NCBI RefSeq assembly: GCF_900108025.1
Contig: NZ_FNUS01000001.1
Coordinates: forward strand, 744,001 to 808,000
Direction: 5' to 3'
DNA length: 64,000 bases
Origin: Halpernia humi
GTDB lineage: Bacteria > Bacteroidota > Bacteroidia > Flavobacteriales > Weeksellaceae
The position numbers were made by a program, and so were the translations under genes. Positions 45,202-54,615 of the stretch are shown in pieces. Position 1 is the first letter of the stretch. Every line of letters starts with the position of its first letter. The notes under the pieces are model-generated. The model was not told where the DNA came from, did no database searches, and saw nothing but the letters and a program-made list of their open reading frames with translations.

Positions 45202-48200
45202 TTACTTTTTAAATATTTTCTCTGTGTGAACTTCATTTCCATAAATCTGAATTAAATATAGACCTTTAGTTAGAGATGACATATCAATTTTTTTGTTTTT
45301 TGTATTTCCACTTAAGATTATTCTACCACTAGTGTCAAAAACTTTATAAGGCAGATCTTTATCATTTAAAATATAAAGAAAATCACTCACGGGATTTGGA
45401 TACATTTTTATTTCCGATTTGCCATGAACAACAGAATTTGCTAAATAATTTTCAATGAGTTGAAGATTAACTGGCTCTTGACGATTGTAGGTATAGGGCA
45501 AATCTGCCATGTAGCGCTCCGTATATTTCACGCAGCGAACGCCCATCGCGGCCTGCGGATAAAAAGGACTTCCTGAGGCTAGCTTTCCACCATAGCCAGA
45601 AACGCTGGAAAGGTTCAAGCCAATTGCAAATCCTGAATAATAATCTGCCATAGAACTTGTCCATAAACCGGTTTGGTATTTGAAATTATCAGTTGTTGGG
45701 AATGCCGCATAGGTTTGATTTTTCCAGTCATTGCCACCATACATTCCTCTTATACCAGTTGTAGGAATATTTCCAATATGGAATTTTGTGTTTACAGAAT
45801 TAAAAACCCAACCTGTTCTGCTGCTTGGCAATACAGACTCTGTGGTGATGGAAAGTGCAAAACCAGGGTATTTTTTTTCATTTAAGGCATTGTTGTTTGC
45901 GTTTCCAGTTAAATCTGCAATTGTATTTTGGGCTATGCCATAATTATAAAAACTCTCGTTGGTGTTGTAGCCGTTATAAAACCAAGGTGAATTTCCTTTC
46001 GCATAACTTCCTTGGGAATTTCCGGCAAAAACTGCTACGGTGCTGGTATCTGGAACGCGCCATCCTGATGGACAAGGGTCAAATGGTGATTTCTCATTAG
46101 CATGTCCCCATCTTTCAGGGAACTGCCCATTTTCATCTGAAAGCCAGTCTTTTACTTCTGCTGATTTTTGACTAAGTGTGCCTGCGCCGTCGAAAGCGAT
46201 TTCACTTCCAGTCTTATTTCTAAACATAAATGAGAGTGGATTTTCCACTGCATATTTAAGAATTTTTTTTATTTTAATATTTTTTGGATCGTTGCTAGAG
46301 ATTCCTGCCTCTGTTTTATATGTATTCCATTCTCTAGAATATCCGCCGCTTGATTCGTTTGTTGACATAAAAGTACTCTCTGTGAGAGGAATATCATCAT
46401 AAATTACATTTCCAAACTCATCCGTATTTATTTGTCTAAAAACATTATAAGTAGGAGCAACCGTTACACTGTTTACATGCCCAGAAATATATTGGGTACC
46501 GCCCGGATAATGAAATGATGGCATAGGATCTTTTCTTCCCCATTGGTATTGCAGCCCCCCAGATTGCTGAATCATGATTTTAGTTTTTAATTCTTCGCTA
46601 AGATTTGGCCGATATAAATAGGATGGCAATGCATATAAAGCGCCCAAATTTCTATCCATAAAAGTAGTGGTAAGAGGTGGCGAAAGACTTTTAGTTGGAT
46701 AAATTATTTGCGGATTGGAAGTGGGAATAATACCTCCATTTTCTATAGATTCTGTGGTATATGTAACATTGGACAAAGAATCTAAAGGATTTGTAACCGG
46801 CGCCCAAATGTGCCAACTCCACAAAATTTTATCCGGATTTGAGTTTCCCCAAACGCCATTGTTTCCATTTCTAAATGCAACTACAGCATTTCCTTTTTCT
46901 TTTCCACCAATCACTATTTCCATTTCTTGATTTGGATAAGTGCCTATAATTTTGATGTTTTTTATCAATGCTTTGTTGCTCGTCCATTCTACACTTGGCG
47001 TGTTAATATTACCGTTTTTTTGTGGAGAATCTCCGAGATAGTCTTGCATTGCATACGCTTTGTTTATACTAAATCTCAAAACTCTATCTTCGTTAACGTC
47101 ATTAATATCTCCCGTCATTACTACAAAACTGTTGGGTTCTCTTATCCATTTGGCATAATTGGGTTGCGGCGTATTGGTAGATTTTACAAATTCGGTTGGG
47201 AAATTGTAGAAATTAGGATCTCGCATACATCTCACGCCACTTGCAGAATTGGCTTTTGCAACTTGATTGATGTACAAAGCATTAATACCAGTTGAAGCAA
47301 GTCTTACATCTTCGGAGGAACTGATATAGAAAAAATTACGCGAACCTCCAACACCATAAGTTGCTAGATGCAAACCACCATCAGAACCCTGATCTTGATA
47401 AATTAATCTTTTTTCTGGCGCATAATTTATACCTGGAGCATCAGGACCATAATATTCATAATTACCATTTATAGGTATAAGACCTAAATTTCTTTCTGAA
47501 ACCCCAGAAAAATCAAAACCAAGCCCAGGATAGACTTTTATTCCAACTAATTTGTCATTAATACCTGTTGGTAGAATAGTATTATTTGACGGCAATATAT
47601 CATCATTTTCACTACTATTTTTTCTTCCAAAAGGGTTTAAATTATTATTGGTTCCATTCCGACCATAATGTGATGGTACACGCCATCCGTTTGGACAAGG
47701 ATCAAATTCAGATTTTAATTCATAAGATTTACTTTCCGCTGCCAAATTAGGATCACTGCTGTTTGCATTCGTGTTTTTTCCACCGCCATTATCAGACCAT
47801 AAATCCCAAGTTTCTATTTTATCGGTATCCGTGTCATTTATTTTGTATTCTTGATCCGAAAACCAAGTACCATCTTGCAGAGGATGCGTTATAATATTTA
47901 AAGGATTTTTTACTGAAAACATAATGTTTTCATCAATATCATTAGAACCTGTATCCGTCCCTCGAGTTAAAACAGGAATTGTAGTTGAATTGGCTAAATT
48001 AGCGGCGTAATTATGCCGAACAGAGCCGACTTCGCCGGTCACTTCATAAAAACTGCCATCTTTATAAACCAATGGCGGAATAGGATCTTTCCTTCCCCAC
48101 TGGTACATCAAACCACCAGATTTTTGCCAATTATCTCCAAGAAATTTAGCGCTTTTAGCGCCCAAATTTCTATCCATGTATTCTGGAGTGAAACCGGTTC

Positions 48201-48717
48201 CGGTAGAATCTGTTTCAAAACCTTGTGCATAAGATGATCCTGTTTCTGGCGAATCCGTAACCCAAATATGCCAAGACCAATAAATAGTTCCATTAACTTT
48301 AAAAGCAATCACAGCATTCCCGTTACCTTTTGATTTATCTACAATCACTTTGATTTTAGATTTCTCAGCCGATCCACCAGACTGATCAATTGAAACAGAT
48401 TTTATTAAACCGTTTACATCCTCCCAATACACCGATGCTTCAAGCGCACTATCTGGAATTGGTGTATAAACACCGTCTTTATTTTTAAAATACCGACCGC
48501 TTTTCCAAAGTTGATAAGGTTTCTCTAAAGGGATATATAAACCATCATTCAATTGATCGGACGGATCAAACAGATAACTATTTGGTGCAGAAGAAAAGTC
48601 CGTTAGAGCACCTCCTGAAGTTTGACCATTTAATTTTGATGTGAAAAGTACTGCGATTGTTGAATAAGCAAAAACTATCAGCAAACGAAGATTTGTAGTG
48701 GGTTGAAATAAACGCAT
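45202..48717 (-). CDS. Large T9SS-secreted protein with two tandem FISUMP-like modules
   Basis: This 1171-aa protein has a signal peptide (LLIVFAYSTIAVLFTSKLNGQ). Two long modules share the same motifs: WSWHIW; MDRNLGA (about residues 182 and 687); YQWGRKDP; FDPCPxGWRVP (about 342 and 882); and GVRC(M/V) (about 497 and 1062). These motifs are those of the Fibrobacter major-paralogous (FISUMP) surface domain. The C-terminus (about residues 1100-1171, YPNPVSDFLYI, GLYLIQIYGN, a KIFKK end) is a type A T9SS sorting domain, so it is exported by T9SS and probably kept on the surface. Binding partner unknown. Confidence 0.88.
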   Translation of the reverse strand: MRLFQPTTNLRLLIVFAYSTIAVLFTSKLNGQTSGGALTDFSSAPNSYLFDPSDQLNDGLYIPLEKPYQLWKSGRYFKNKDGVYTPIPDSALEASVYWEDVNGLIKSVSIDQSGGSAEKSKIKVIVDKSKGNGNAVIAFKVNGTIYWSWHIWVTDSPETGSSYAQGFETDSTGTGFTPEYMDRNLGAKSAKFLGDNWQKSGGLMYQWGRKDPIPPLVYKDGSFYEVTGEVGSVRHNYAANLANSTTIPVLTRGTDTGSNDIDENIMFSVKNPLNIITHPLQDGTWFSDQEYKINDTDTDKIETWDLWSDNGGGKNTNANSSDPNLAAESKSYELKSEFDPCPNGWRVPSHYGRNGTNNNLNPFGRKNSSENDDILPSNNTILPTGINDKLVGIKVYPGLGFDFSGVSERNLGLIPINGNYEYYGPDAPGINYAPEKRLIYQDQGSDGGLHLATYGVGGSRNFFYISSSEDVRLASTGINALYINQVAKANSASGVRCMRDPNFYNFPTEFVKSTNTPQPNYAKWIREPNSFVVMTGDINDVNEDRVLRFSINKAYAMQDYLGDSPQKNGNINTPSVEWTSNKALIKNIKIIGTYPNQEMEIVIGGKEKGNAVVAFRNGNNGVWGNSNPDKILWSWHIWAPVTNPLDSLSNVTYTTESIENGGIIPTSNPQIIYPTKSLSPPLTTTFMDRNLGALYALPSYLYRPNLSEELKTKIMIQQSGGLQYQWGRKDPMPSFHYPGGTQYISGHVNSVTVAPTYNVFRQINTDEFGNVIYDDIPLTESTFMSTNESSGGYSREWNTYKTEAGISSNDPKNIKIKKILKYAVENPLSFMFRNKTGSEIAFDGAGTLSQKSAEVKDWLSDENGQFPERWGHANEKSPFDPCPSGWRVPDTSTVAVFAGNSQGSYAKGNSPWFYNGYNTNESFYNYGIAQNTIADLTGNANNNALNEKKYPGFALSITTESVLPSSRTGWVFNSVNTKFHIGNIPTTGIRGMYGGNDWKNQTYAAFPTTDNFKYQTGLWTSSMADYYSGFAIGLNLSSVSGYGGKLASGSPFYPQAAMGVRCVKYTERYMADLPYTYNRQEPVNLQLIENYLANSVVHGKSEIKMYPNPVSDFLYILNDKDLPYKVFDTSGRIILSGNTKNKKIDMSSLTKGLYLIQIYGNEVHTEKIFKK

Positions 48718-48943
48718 AAGTAATTTAAATAAATTATTAATTGTTTTTCCACCAATTGTATTACAAATGTAAACTTTCTTATTAACTACACAAACAAAAA
48801 AAAAATATTTGCAATAGATTTTATCAATACATATTTTTAAATTACTTTGAATTTTTATAGTATCAATTTTTTTTAAAATAAAATTTTGCGCTTTTTTCCT
48901 TATCTTCGCACATTATTTTTTTTAACAATAGAATTAAAAATTG

Positions 48944-51900
48944 ATGAGTCAATTTAAAGAGTATAAATCCCTGAATCTTACTGAAGTAGCCAATCAGATT
49001 TCAGATTATTGGAAAGCACATAAAACTTTCGAAAAATCTGTGGAAATGCGTGCTGGAAAACCAGAATATGTTTTCTACGAAGGACCGCCTTCCGCTAACG
49101 GAATGCCAGGAATTCACCACGTAATGGCGCGAGCATTAAAAGATATTTTTTGCCGTTACCAAACACAACAAGGAAAACAGGTTTTTAGAAAAGCCGGTTG
49201 GGATACGCATGGTTTACCAATAGAATTGGGCGTTGAGAAAGAATTAGGAATTACAAAAGAAGACATCGGAAAAACAATTTCGGTAGAAGATTACAATGCC
49301 GCTTGCCGAAAAGCCGTGATGAAATACACCGATGTTTGGAATGATTTAACGGAAAAAATCGGTTATTGGGTCGATTTAAAAGATCCATACATCACTTACG
49401 AACCGAAATATATGGAAACGGTTTGGTGGCTTCTGAAGGAACTTTACAAAAAAGATTTACTTTATAAAGGTTACACCATACAACCTTATTCACCGGCAGC
49501 GGGAACCGGACTTTCTTCGCATGAACTCAATCAACCAGGAACTTACAGAGATGTTTCGGATACCACTGTTGTCGCACAATTTAAGGTTAAAACTCTTTCT
49601 GACAGTCTCAAATCTCAAATCTCAAATCTAGAGTCTCCAATTCATATTTTAGCGTGGACAACAACGCCTTGGACTTTGCCTTCAAACACAGCACTTGCCG
49701 TTGGAAGAGATATTGAATATATTTTGGTGAAAACTTTTAATCAATATACTTTTGAACCGATCAATATTGTTTTGGCTAAAGTTTTACTGGAGAAAAATTT
49801 TGGAAAAAAATATGCCGCGGGAACTGAAGAAGATTTTGAAAATTACACTTCCGAAAACAAAGTCATTCCTTATCAAATTTTAGCCGAATTCACCGGCGCG
49901 GATTTAGCGGAAACTACTTACGAACAATTAATTCCGTGGTTTTTACCAGCAGAAAATCCCCAAAATGCTTTCAGAGTAATAATTGGTGATTTTGTAACGA
50001 CCGAAGATGGAACCGGAATCGTGCATATTTCCCCGACTTTTGGTGCAGATGATGCGCGCGTTGGAAAAGAAAATAATATTTCGCCGATGTTGGTGAAAGA
50101 TAAAAATGACAATTTAGTTCCGTTAGTAAATTTGCAGGGAAAATTCATTAAAGGTGAAAATGTACCAGAATTATTTGCTGACAAATTCATCAAAAACGAA
50201 TATTATGACGCTGGAACAGCGCCCGAAAAATCTTGGGATGTAGAATTGGCAATTCTTTTAAAAACAGAAAACAAAGCCTTTAAAGTAGAAAAATACGTTC
50301 ACAGTTATCCGCATTGTTGGCGAACTGATAAACCCGTTTTATATTATCCTTTGGATTCTTGGTTTGTAAAAATGTCGTCTTTAAAAGACCGTTTGGTTGA
50401 ATTAAACGAAACCATCAATTGGAAACCAAAATCTACCGGTGAAGGACGTTTTGCAAATTGGTTGACAAACGTAAATGATTGGAATCTTTCCCGTTCTAGA
50501 TATTGGGGAATTCCTTTGCCAATTTGGCGTACAGAAGATTTGAAGGAAGAAATTATCATTGGTTCTGTGGAAGAATTAATGACCGAAATTAACAAATCTG
50601 TCGCGGCAGGTTTCATGGAAAAAAATCCATTTTCAAAATTTGAAGTGGGAAATATGTCGGTAGAAAATTATTTGAATATTGATTTACATAAAAATATTGT
50701 TGATCAAATTATTTTGGTTTCTACTTCCGGAAAAGCAATGAAACGCGAAAGTGATTTAATTGATGTTTGGTTTGATTCTGGTTCAATGCCTTACGCACAA
50801 TTGCATTATCCTTTTGAAAATAAAGAATTAATAGACGAAAGAAAAGCGTTTCCGGCAGATTTTATTGCGGAAGGTGTCGATCAAACCCGTGGTTGGTTTT
50901 ATACTTTACACGCGATTGCAACGGCAGTTTTTGATTCTGTGGCTTATAAAAATGTAATGTCAAATGGTTTGGTTTTAGATAAAAACGGCCAAAAAATGTC
51001 TAAAAGATTAGGAAACGCTGTTGATCCTTTCACGACTTTAGAAAAATATGGTCCCGATGCGACGCGTTGGTATATGATTTCTAACGCCAATCCTTGGGAA
51101 AATTTAAAATTTGATTTAGAAGGAATTGATGAAGTTCGCAGAAAATTTTTCGGAACACTTTATAATACCTATTCATTTTTCGTTTTATATGCAAATGTAG
51201 ATCACTTTAAATATGAAGAAAAAAATGTAGAAAACCGACCAGAAATTGACCGCTGGATTTTGGCCGAACTCAATCTTTTAGTAAAAGAAGTGACGGCTTT
51301 TTATGAAGATTACGAACCTACGAAAGTCGCAAGAGCCATCAATACTTTTGTAAATGACAACTTAAGTAATTGGTATGTAAGACTTTGCCGCAGAAGATTT
51401 TGGAAAGGCGATTATTCGGAAGATAAAATTTCAGCATATCAAACTTTATATACTTGTTTGGAAACTGTGGCGAAAATTTCTGCACCAATTGCGCCGTTTT
51501 TTATGGATCAATTGTATCAAGATTTGAATAATATTTCTGGGAAAAACACCGCAGAATCTGTTCATTTAACGGATTTTCCTTTGGTTAATGAAGATTTAAT
51601 TGATCTAAGTTTAGTAGAAAAAACACACTTGGCGCAACAAATTACATCGATGGTTTTTTCTTTGAGAAAAAAGGAAAATATCAAGGTAAGACAACCTTTG
51701 CAGAAAGTTTTAATTCCAGTTTTGGATAAAAAAACGGAAGAACAGATTTTGGCCGTTTCAGAGTTGATAAAAAGCGAAGTTAATGTTCAAGAATTGCAAT
51801 TAATTAATGCTGAAGAAGCCTCGCATCTTATCATTAAACAAATAAAACCCAACTTTAAAGTTCTTGGAGCGAGATTAGGAAAAGATATGAAACCAGTTGC

Positions 51901-52342
51901 AAATGCGATTTCAAATTTTAATGCTGAAGATATTTCAACTTTAGAAAAGCATGGAACAATTGACATTCAAGGTTTTCCAATCACTTTAGAAGAAGTTGAA
52001 ATTTCCACGAAAGACATCCCAGGTTGGACGGTAATTTCGGATAATAAACTGACTGTTGCTTTGGATTTAACTTTAACGGAAGAACTAAAAGCGGAAGGAA
52101 TCGCAAGAGAATTTGTGAATAGAATTCAAAATATTAGAAAAGAAAAAGGATTTGACTTAACCGATAGAATTTTAGTAGAAATTGAAGAAAATTCAACTTT
52201 TGAAAAAGAAATCATACAAAATATGGATTATATTTCCACAGAAGTATTGTCGGATGAGATAAAGGTTGTAAATTCACTTCTAATTTTTGAAAATATAGAA
52301 ATTAACGAAGTAAAATTCAAAATAAACGTGAACAAAATTTAA
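48944..52342 (+). CDS. ileS: Isoleucyl-tRNA synthetase
   Basis: This 1132-aa class I synthetase starts at ATG 48944; the TTG three bases earlier is rejected. The HIGH-equivalent lies in GPPSANGMPGIHH and the KMSKS loop reads KMSKRLGN. The editing (CP1) domain starts with LAWTTTPWTLPSNTALA and contains GTGIVHISPTFGADD. The length and long C-terminus are those of the eukaryote-like type 2 IleRS, a group associated with mupirocin tolerance. The linker at residues about 218-230 (SLKSQISNLES) is encoded by a (TCTCAAA)3 heptamer repeat. It precedes the DksA-like gene by 69 bp. Confidence 0.96.
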   Translation: MSQFKEYKSLNLTEVANQISDYWKAHKTFEKSVEMRAGKPEYVFYEGPPSANGMPGIHHVMARALKDIFCRYQTQQGKQVFRKAGWDTHGLPIELGVEKELGITKEDIGKTISVEDYNAACRKAVMKYTDVWNDLTEKIGYWVDLKDPYITYEPKYMETVWWLLKELYKKDLLYKGYTIQPYSPAAGTGLSSHELNQPGTYRDVSDTTVVAQFKVKTLSDSLKSQISNLESPIHILAWTTTPWTLPSNTALAVGRDIEYILVKTFNQYTFEPINIVLAKVLLEKNFGKKYAAGTEEDFENYTSENKVIPYQILAEFTGADLAETTYEQLIPWFLPAENPQNAFRVIIGDFVTTEDGTGIVHISPTFGADDARVGKENNISPMLVKDKNDNLVPLVNLQGKFIKGENVPELFADKFIKNEYYDAGTAPEKSWDVELAILLKTENKAFKVEKYVHSYPHCWRTDKPVLYYPLDSWFVKMSSLKDRLVELNETINWKPKSTGEGRFANWLTNVNDWNLSRSRYWGIPLPIWRTEDLKEEIIIGSVEELMTEINKSVAAGFMEKNPFSKFEVGNMSVENYLNIDLHKNIVDQIILVSTSGKAMKRESDLIDVWFDSGSMPYAQLHYPFENKELIDERKAFPADFIAEGVDQTRGWFYTLHAIATAVFDSVAYKNVMSNGLVLDKNGQKMSKRLGNAVDPFTTLEKYGPDATRWYMISNANPWENLKFDLEGIDEVRRKFFGTLYNTYSFFVLYANVDHFKYEEKNVENRPEIDRWILAELNLLVKEVTAFYEDYEPTKVARAINTFVNDNLSNWYVRLCRRRFWKGDYSEDKISAYQTLYTCLETVAKISAPIAPFFMDQLYQDLNNISGKNTAESVHLTDFPLVNEDLIDLSLVEKTHLAQQITSMVFSLRKKENIKVRQPLQKVLIPVLDKKTEEQILAVSELIKSEVNVQELQLINAEEASHLIIKQIKPNFKVLGARLGKDMKPVANAISNFNAEDISTLEKHGTIDIQGFPITLEEVEISTKDIPGWTVISDNKLTVALDLTLTEELKAEGIAREFVNRIQNIRKEKGFDLTDRILVEIEENSTFEKEIIQNMDYISTEVLSDEIKVVNSLLIFENIEINEVKFKINVNKI
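49606..49629 (+). repeat. Heptamer (TCTCAAA)x3 inside ileS
   Basis: Three exact tandem copies of TCTCAAA lie in the coding sequence and are read without breaking the frame. The same type of heptamer array is otherwise seen between genes in this window (TTGTCAG at 19944). Confidence 0.9.
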
Positions 52343-52411
52343 GGATTTAATTAATTAAAAAAACTAAAAATTAATTAATATTCTTTTATAAAAACTAATA
52401 AAAATACAATT

Positions 52412-52792
52412 ATGGCCGAAGATAGACAAAGATATAGCGACGCAGATTTAGAAGAATTCAGAGTACTAATACAAGCGAAAATTGATAAGGCGGAACGAGA
52501 TTTGATGCTCATTCGCGAAAGTTTTATTAATGATAAAAATAATGGAACGGATGATACCTCGCCTACTTTCAAAGCCTTTGAAGAAGGCGCAGAAACTTTA
52601 AGCAAAGAGCAAAATGCAATTCTAGCGGGAAGGCAAGAGAAATTTGTTCGAGATCTGAAAAATGCTTTGGTTCGCATTCAAAATAAAACCTATGGCATTT
52701 GCCGCGTTACCGGGAAATTAATTGCGAAAGAAAGGTTAAAAGCCGTTCCACACGCTACTTTGAGCATTGAAGCAAAAAATATGCAGCGATAA
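52412..52792 (+). CDS. TraR/DksA-family RNA polymerase-binding protein lacking the zinc cysteines
   Basis: This 126-aa protein has a long N-terminal coiled-coil (residues 1-85, with the tip around GTDDTSPTFKAFEEGAET) and a C-terminal globular part. In canonical DksA the zinc finger has four cysteines. Here YGICRVTGKLIAKERL keeps one cysteine, and the second pair reads VPHATLS, so zinc binding is unlikely. This variant is standard in Bacteroidota. It is expected to bind the RNA polymerase secondary channel. It is followed closely by two small genes and lspA, forming a probable operon. Confidence 0.9.
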   Translation: MAEDRQRYSDADLEEFRVLIQAKIDKAERDLMLIRESFINDKNNGTDDTSPTFKAFEEGAETLSKEQNAILAGRQEKFVRDLKNALVRIQNKTYGICRVTGKLIAKERLKAVPHATLSIEAKNMQR

Positions 52793-52806
52793 ATTTTATA
52801 TTTTTA

Positions 52807-53064
52807 ATGTCAGGATACATTTTATTTTTCATCATATTTTTGGTGGTTTTTCTCTACTTTTTTCGAAATAAATTTTCTAAAAATACGCCAGAAAAATTAA
52901 AAAAACCTTATAATATGGATGATCAATATAACTCTGATAGGCGCGAGCGCGAAAAAGAAATAGACCATTTACTCTCAAAAATGGGCGAAAATGGTGTAAA
53001 AGATTTATCCGAAAAAGACCAAAAACGTTTGGATGAATTATCAAAAAAAATAAACATAAAATAA
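52807..53064 (+). CDS. Small membrane-anchored protein, DUF6576-like tail
   Basis: This 85-aa protein has an N-terminal membrane helix (YILFFIIFLVVFLYFF) and a charged cytoplasmic tail. The tail (residues about 48-85: EIDHLLSKMGENGVKDLSEK) resembles the short helical DUF6576 motif found at the C-terminus of some rhomboid proteins. It lies 15 bp after the DksA-like gene and one base before the next small gene, so it is part of a compact operon. Function unknown. Confidence 0.75.
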   Translation: MSGYILFFIIFLVVFLYFFRNKFSKNTPEKLKKPYNMDDQYNSDRREREKEIDHLLSKMGENGVKDLSEKDQKRLDELSKKINIK

Positions 53065-53065
53065 A

Positions 53066-53251
53066 ATGGAATCTATAATTGTACATACCAAAAACGCGAT
53101 GGAACTTCAGGCCGTGAAAACCATGCTAAAAGATATGAATATAGAATTTGAAAAATTTCACAAAAACACTTTCCACAATAAAAAAACCGAAAAGAAAATG
53201 CAGGATAAAAAAGTGGAGAAAATCAATTGGAAAAACAAAGCAAAAGGCTAA
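53066..53251 (+). CDS. Small protein, DUF2683-like
   Basis: This 61-aa protein begins ESIIVHTKNAMELQAVKTML, with MLKDMNIEFE, which matches the short DUF2683-type sequence seen in many Bacteroidota. The C-terminus is Lys-rich (NKKTEKKMQDKKVEK). The start is one base after the preceding stop codon, and its stop sits one base before the lspA ATG. A function is not known; the family is sometimes described as antitoxin-like, which I cannot confirm. Confidence 0.7.
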   Translation: MESIIVHTKNAMELQAVKTMLKDMNIEFEKFHKNTFHNKKTEKKMQDKKVEKINWKNKAKG

Positions 53252-53252
53252 A

Positions 53253-53891
53253 ATGAAGAAAATTGTACTAATCACCATCGTGATTTTATTGATAGACCAA
53301 CTCACAAAATACTACATCAAAACCCACTTTTTTCTCGGCGAATCTCAAAACGTTTTCCCAGGTTTTAAACTTACTTTTGTAGAAAACCCAGGCATGGCTT
53401 ATGGTTTTCATTTCGGCGGATTAATCGGGAAATATTTTCTAGTTTTAGTGCGATTGGTTTTAATTGGCGGCATGATTTATTTATTTAATAAATGGCTGAA
53501 AATGGGCAGTTCAAATTATCTTCTAATTCCGATGGCGATGATTTTTGCGGGCGCAATTGGGAATTTAATAGACGGTATGTTTTACGGCTTAATATATGAT
53601 TCTGGAACGGTTTTCGAAGCAAGTATTGGGCGTTGGATAGATTATGACGGCGTTTCCAAACTCACACAATTCGGGCACGGCTACTCCACTTTTATGAAAG
53701 GCTGCGTGGTTGATATGTTTCATTTTCCCTTGGTAAATTGGGATGTACCAGAAAATTGGCCCCTAATTGGCGGAACCCACATCGAGTTTTTTAAATATAT
53801 TTTTAACGTTGCAGATGCTGCAATTACCGTCGGTGCACTTTTACTTTTTATTTTTAGAAAGAAAGCATTTCCGAATGGTTTGGAGTTTTAG
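53253..53891 (+). CDS. lspA: Signal peptidase II (lipoprotein signal peptidase)
   Basis: This 212-aa aspartic membrane protease cleaves lipoprotein signal peptides after diacylglycerol addition. IVILLIDQLTKYYIK, VENPGMAYG, GAIGNLIDGMFYG (first catalytic Asp) and FNVADAAITVG (second Asp) are the conserved blocks. It is longer than in proteobacteria because of an insert between the catalytic helices (residues about 110-165), which is common in this phylum. The start is the ATG at 53253, one base after the previous stop; a longer frame from 53148 overlaps that gene and is rejected. Confidence 0.95.
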   Translation: MKKIVLITIVILLIDQLTKYYIKTHFFLGESQNVFPGFKLTFVENPGMAYGFHFGGLIGKYFLVLVRLVLIGGMIYLFNKWLKMGSSNYLLIPMAMIFAGAIGNLIDGMFYGLIYDSGTVFEASIGRWIDYDGVSKLTQFGHGYSTFMKGCVVDMFHFPLVNWDVPENWPLIGGTHIEFFKYIFNVADAAITVGALLLFIFRKKAFPNGLEF

Positions 53892-53931
53892 GGAAATCTT
53901 ATTCTAAACTTCATTAACTAAATAATTTCGT

Positions 53932-53939
53932 TATTTTTG
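53932..53939 (+). promoter_or_regulatory. -7 box (TATTTTTG) of the mntA-hepT pair
   Basis: The box ends 4 nt before the mntA ATG at 53944, implying a leaderless toxin-antitoxin mRNA. No TTG is found 19-21 bp upstream. Confidence 0.5.
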
Positions 53940-53943
53940 TTAA

Positions 53944-54243
53944 ATGAAAATGAATTTATTTAATAAGAAGGAAATTAATATTTTATGCAAAGAGCACAAA
54001 GTAGAAAATCTCTATTTATTTGGTTCATCACTTTCAGAAAATTTTCGTGATGATAGTGATATTGATTTATTAGTAAAATTTAAAGCCATAGATTTATATA
54101 ATTATTTTAATAATTATCTTTCATTAAAAGAAAAACTTTCTAAATTATTTAATAGAAAAATAGATTTAGTTGAAGTTCAAAGTTTAAAAAATCCAATTTT
54201 AATTAATTCTATAAATAAAACTAAAGAACTTATTTATGGATGA
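53944..54243 (+). CDS. mntA: MNT-type nucleotidyltransferase antitoxin
   Basis: This 99-aa minimal nucleotidyltransferase has the active site GSS-x9-DID: G27, S28 and S29 in LFGSS, with D39 and D41 in DSDIDLLV, which fits GSX10DXD. In characterised HepT-MntA modules MntA adds AMP residues to a tyrosine of the toxin, which blocks it. It overlaps the toxin gene by 8 bp, so translation is coupled. The promoter box directly abuts the start codon. A second in-frame ATG two codons later is a minor alternative. Confidence 0.88.
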   Translation: MKMNLFNKKEINILCKEHKVENLYLFGSSLSENFRDDSDIDLLVKFKAIDLYNYFNNYLSLKEKLSKLFNRKIDLVEVQSLKNPILINSINKTKELIYG

Positions 54244-54583
54244 AAAAATTTTAAAATATCTCTATGACATTGATTTTGCTATTTCAGAAATAGATTCTTA
54301 TTTTATCAATATGCCAAAAGATTTTAACAACTATAAGCAAAATACGATGCTTAAACGTGCTGTTGAAAGAGATTTGGAAATTATTGGCGAAGCAGTAAAC
54401 AAGATTACAAAAAGAGATCAAATTTATTTAGACAAAATATCTGAAGCAAAATCTATTATAGGTTTAAGAAATTTAGTTATTCATGCTTACGACAGTATTT
54501 CCGATGAAAATATGTGGGCTGTAATTATCAATCATTTACCGAAATTAAAATCAGAAATAAAAACGCTGATTAATTTTCAGTAA
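54236..54583 (+). CDS. hepT: HEPN-family toxin ribonuclease
   Basis: This 115-aa HEPN (DUF86) protein has the RX4HXY RNase motif intact: R78 and H83, then Y85, in RNLVIHAYDS. Y85 is the residue modified by MntA in known systems. HepT cleaves tRNA or mRNA when released. It starts inside the mntA 3' end (8-bp overlap). The pair sits between lspA and trpS, on the strand of its neighbours. The standard antitoxin-first order and a complete active site suggest a working module. Confidence 0.88.
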   Translation: MDEKILKYLYDIDFAISEIDSYFINMPKDFNNYKQNTMLKRAVERDLEIIGEAVNKITKRDQIYLDKISEAKSIIGLRNLVIHAYDSISDENMWAVIINHLPKLKSEIKTLINFQ

Positions 54584-54615
54584 TTTTTTAATCATTTAAT
54601 CTTTAAATAATCAAA

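Noticed and set aside
46927-48237. Open frames antisense to the T9SS protein
   Set aside because: No start context, no family features, and they lie wholly inside a well-supported secreted-protein gene.
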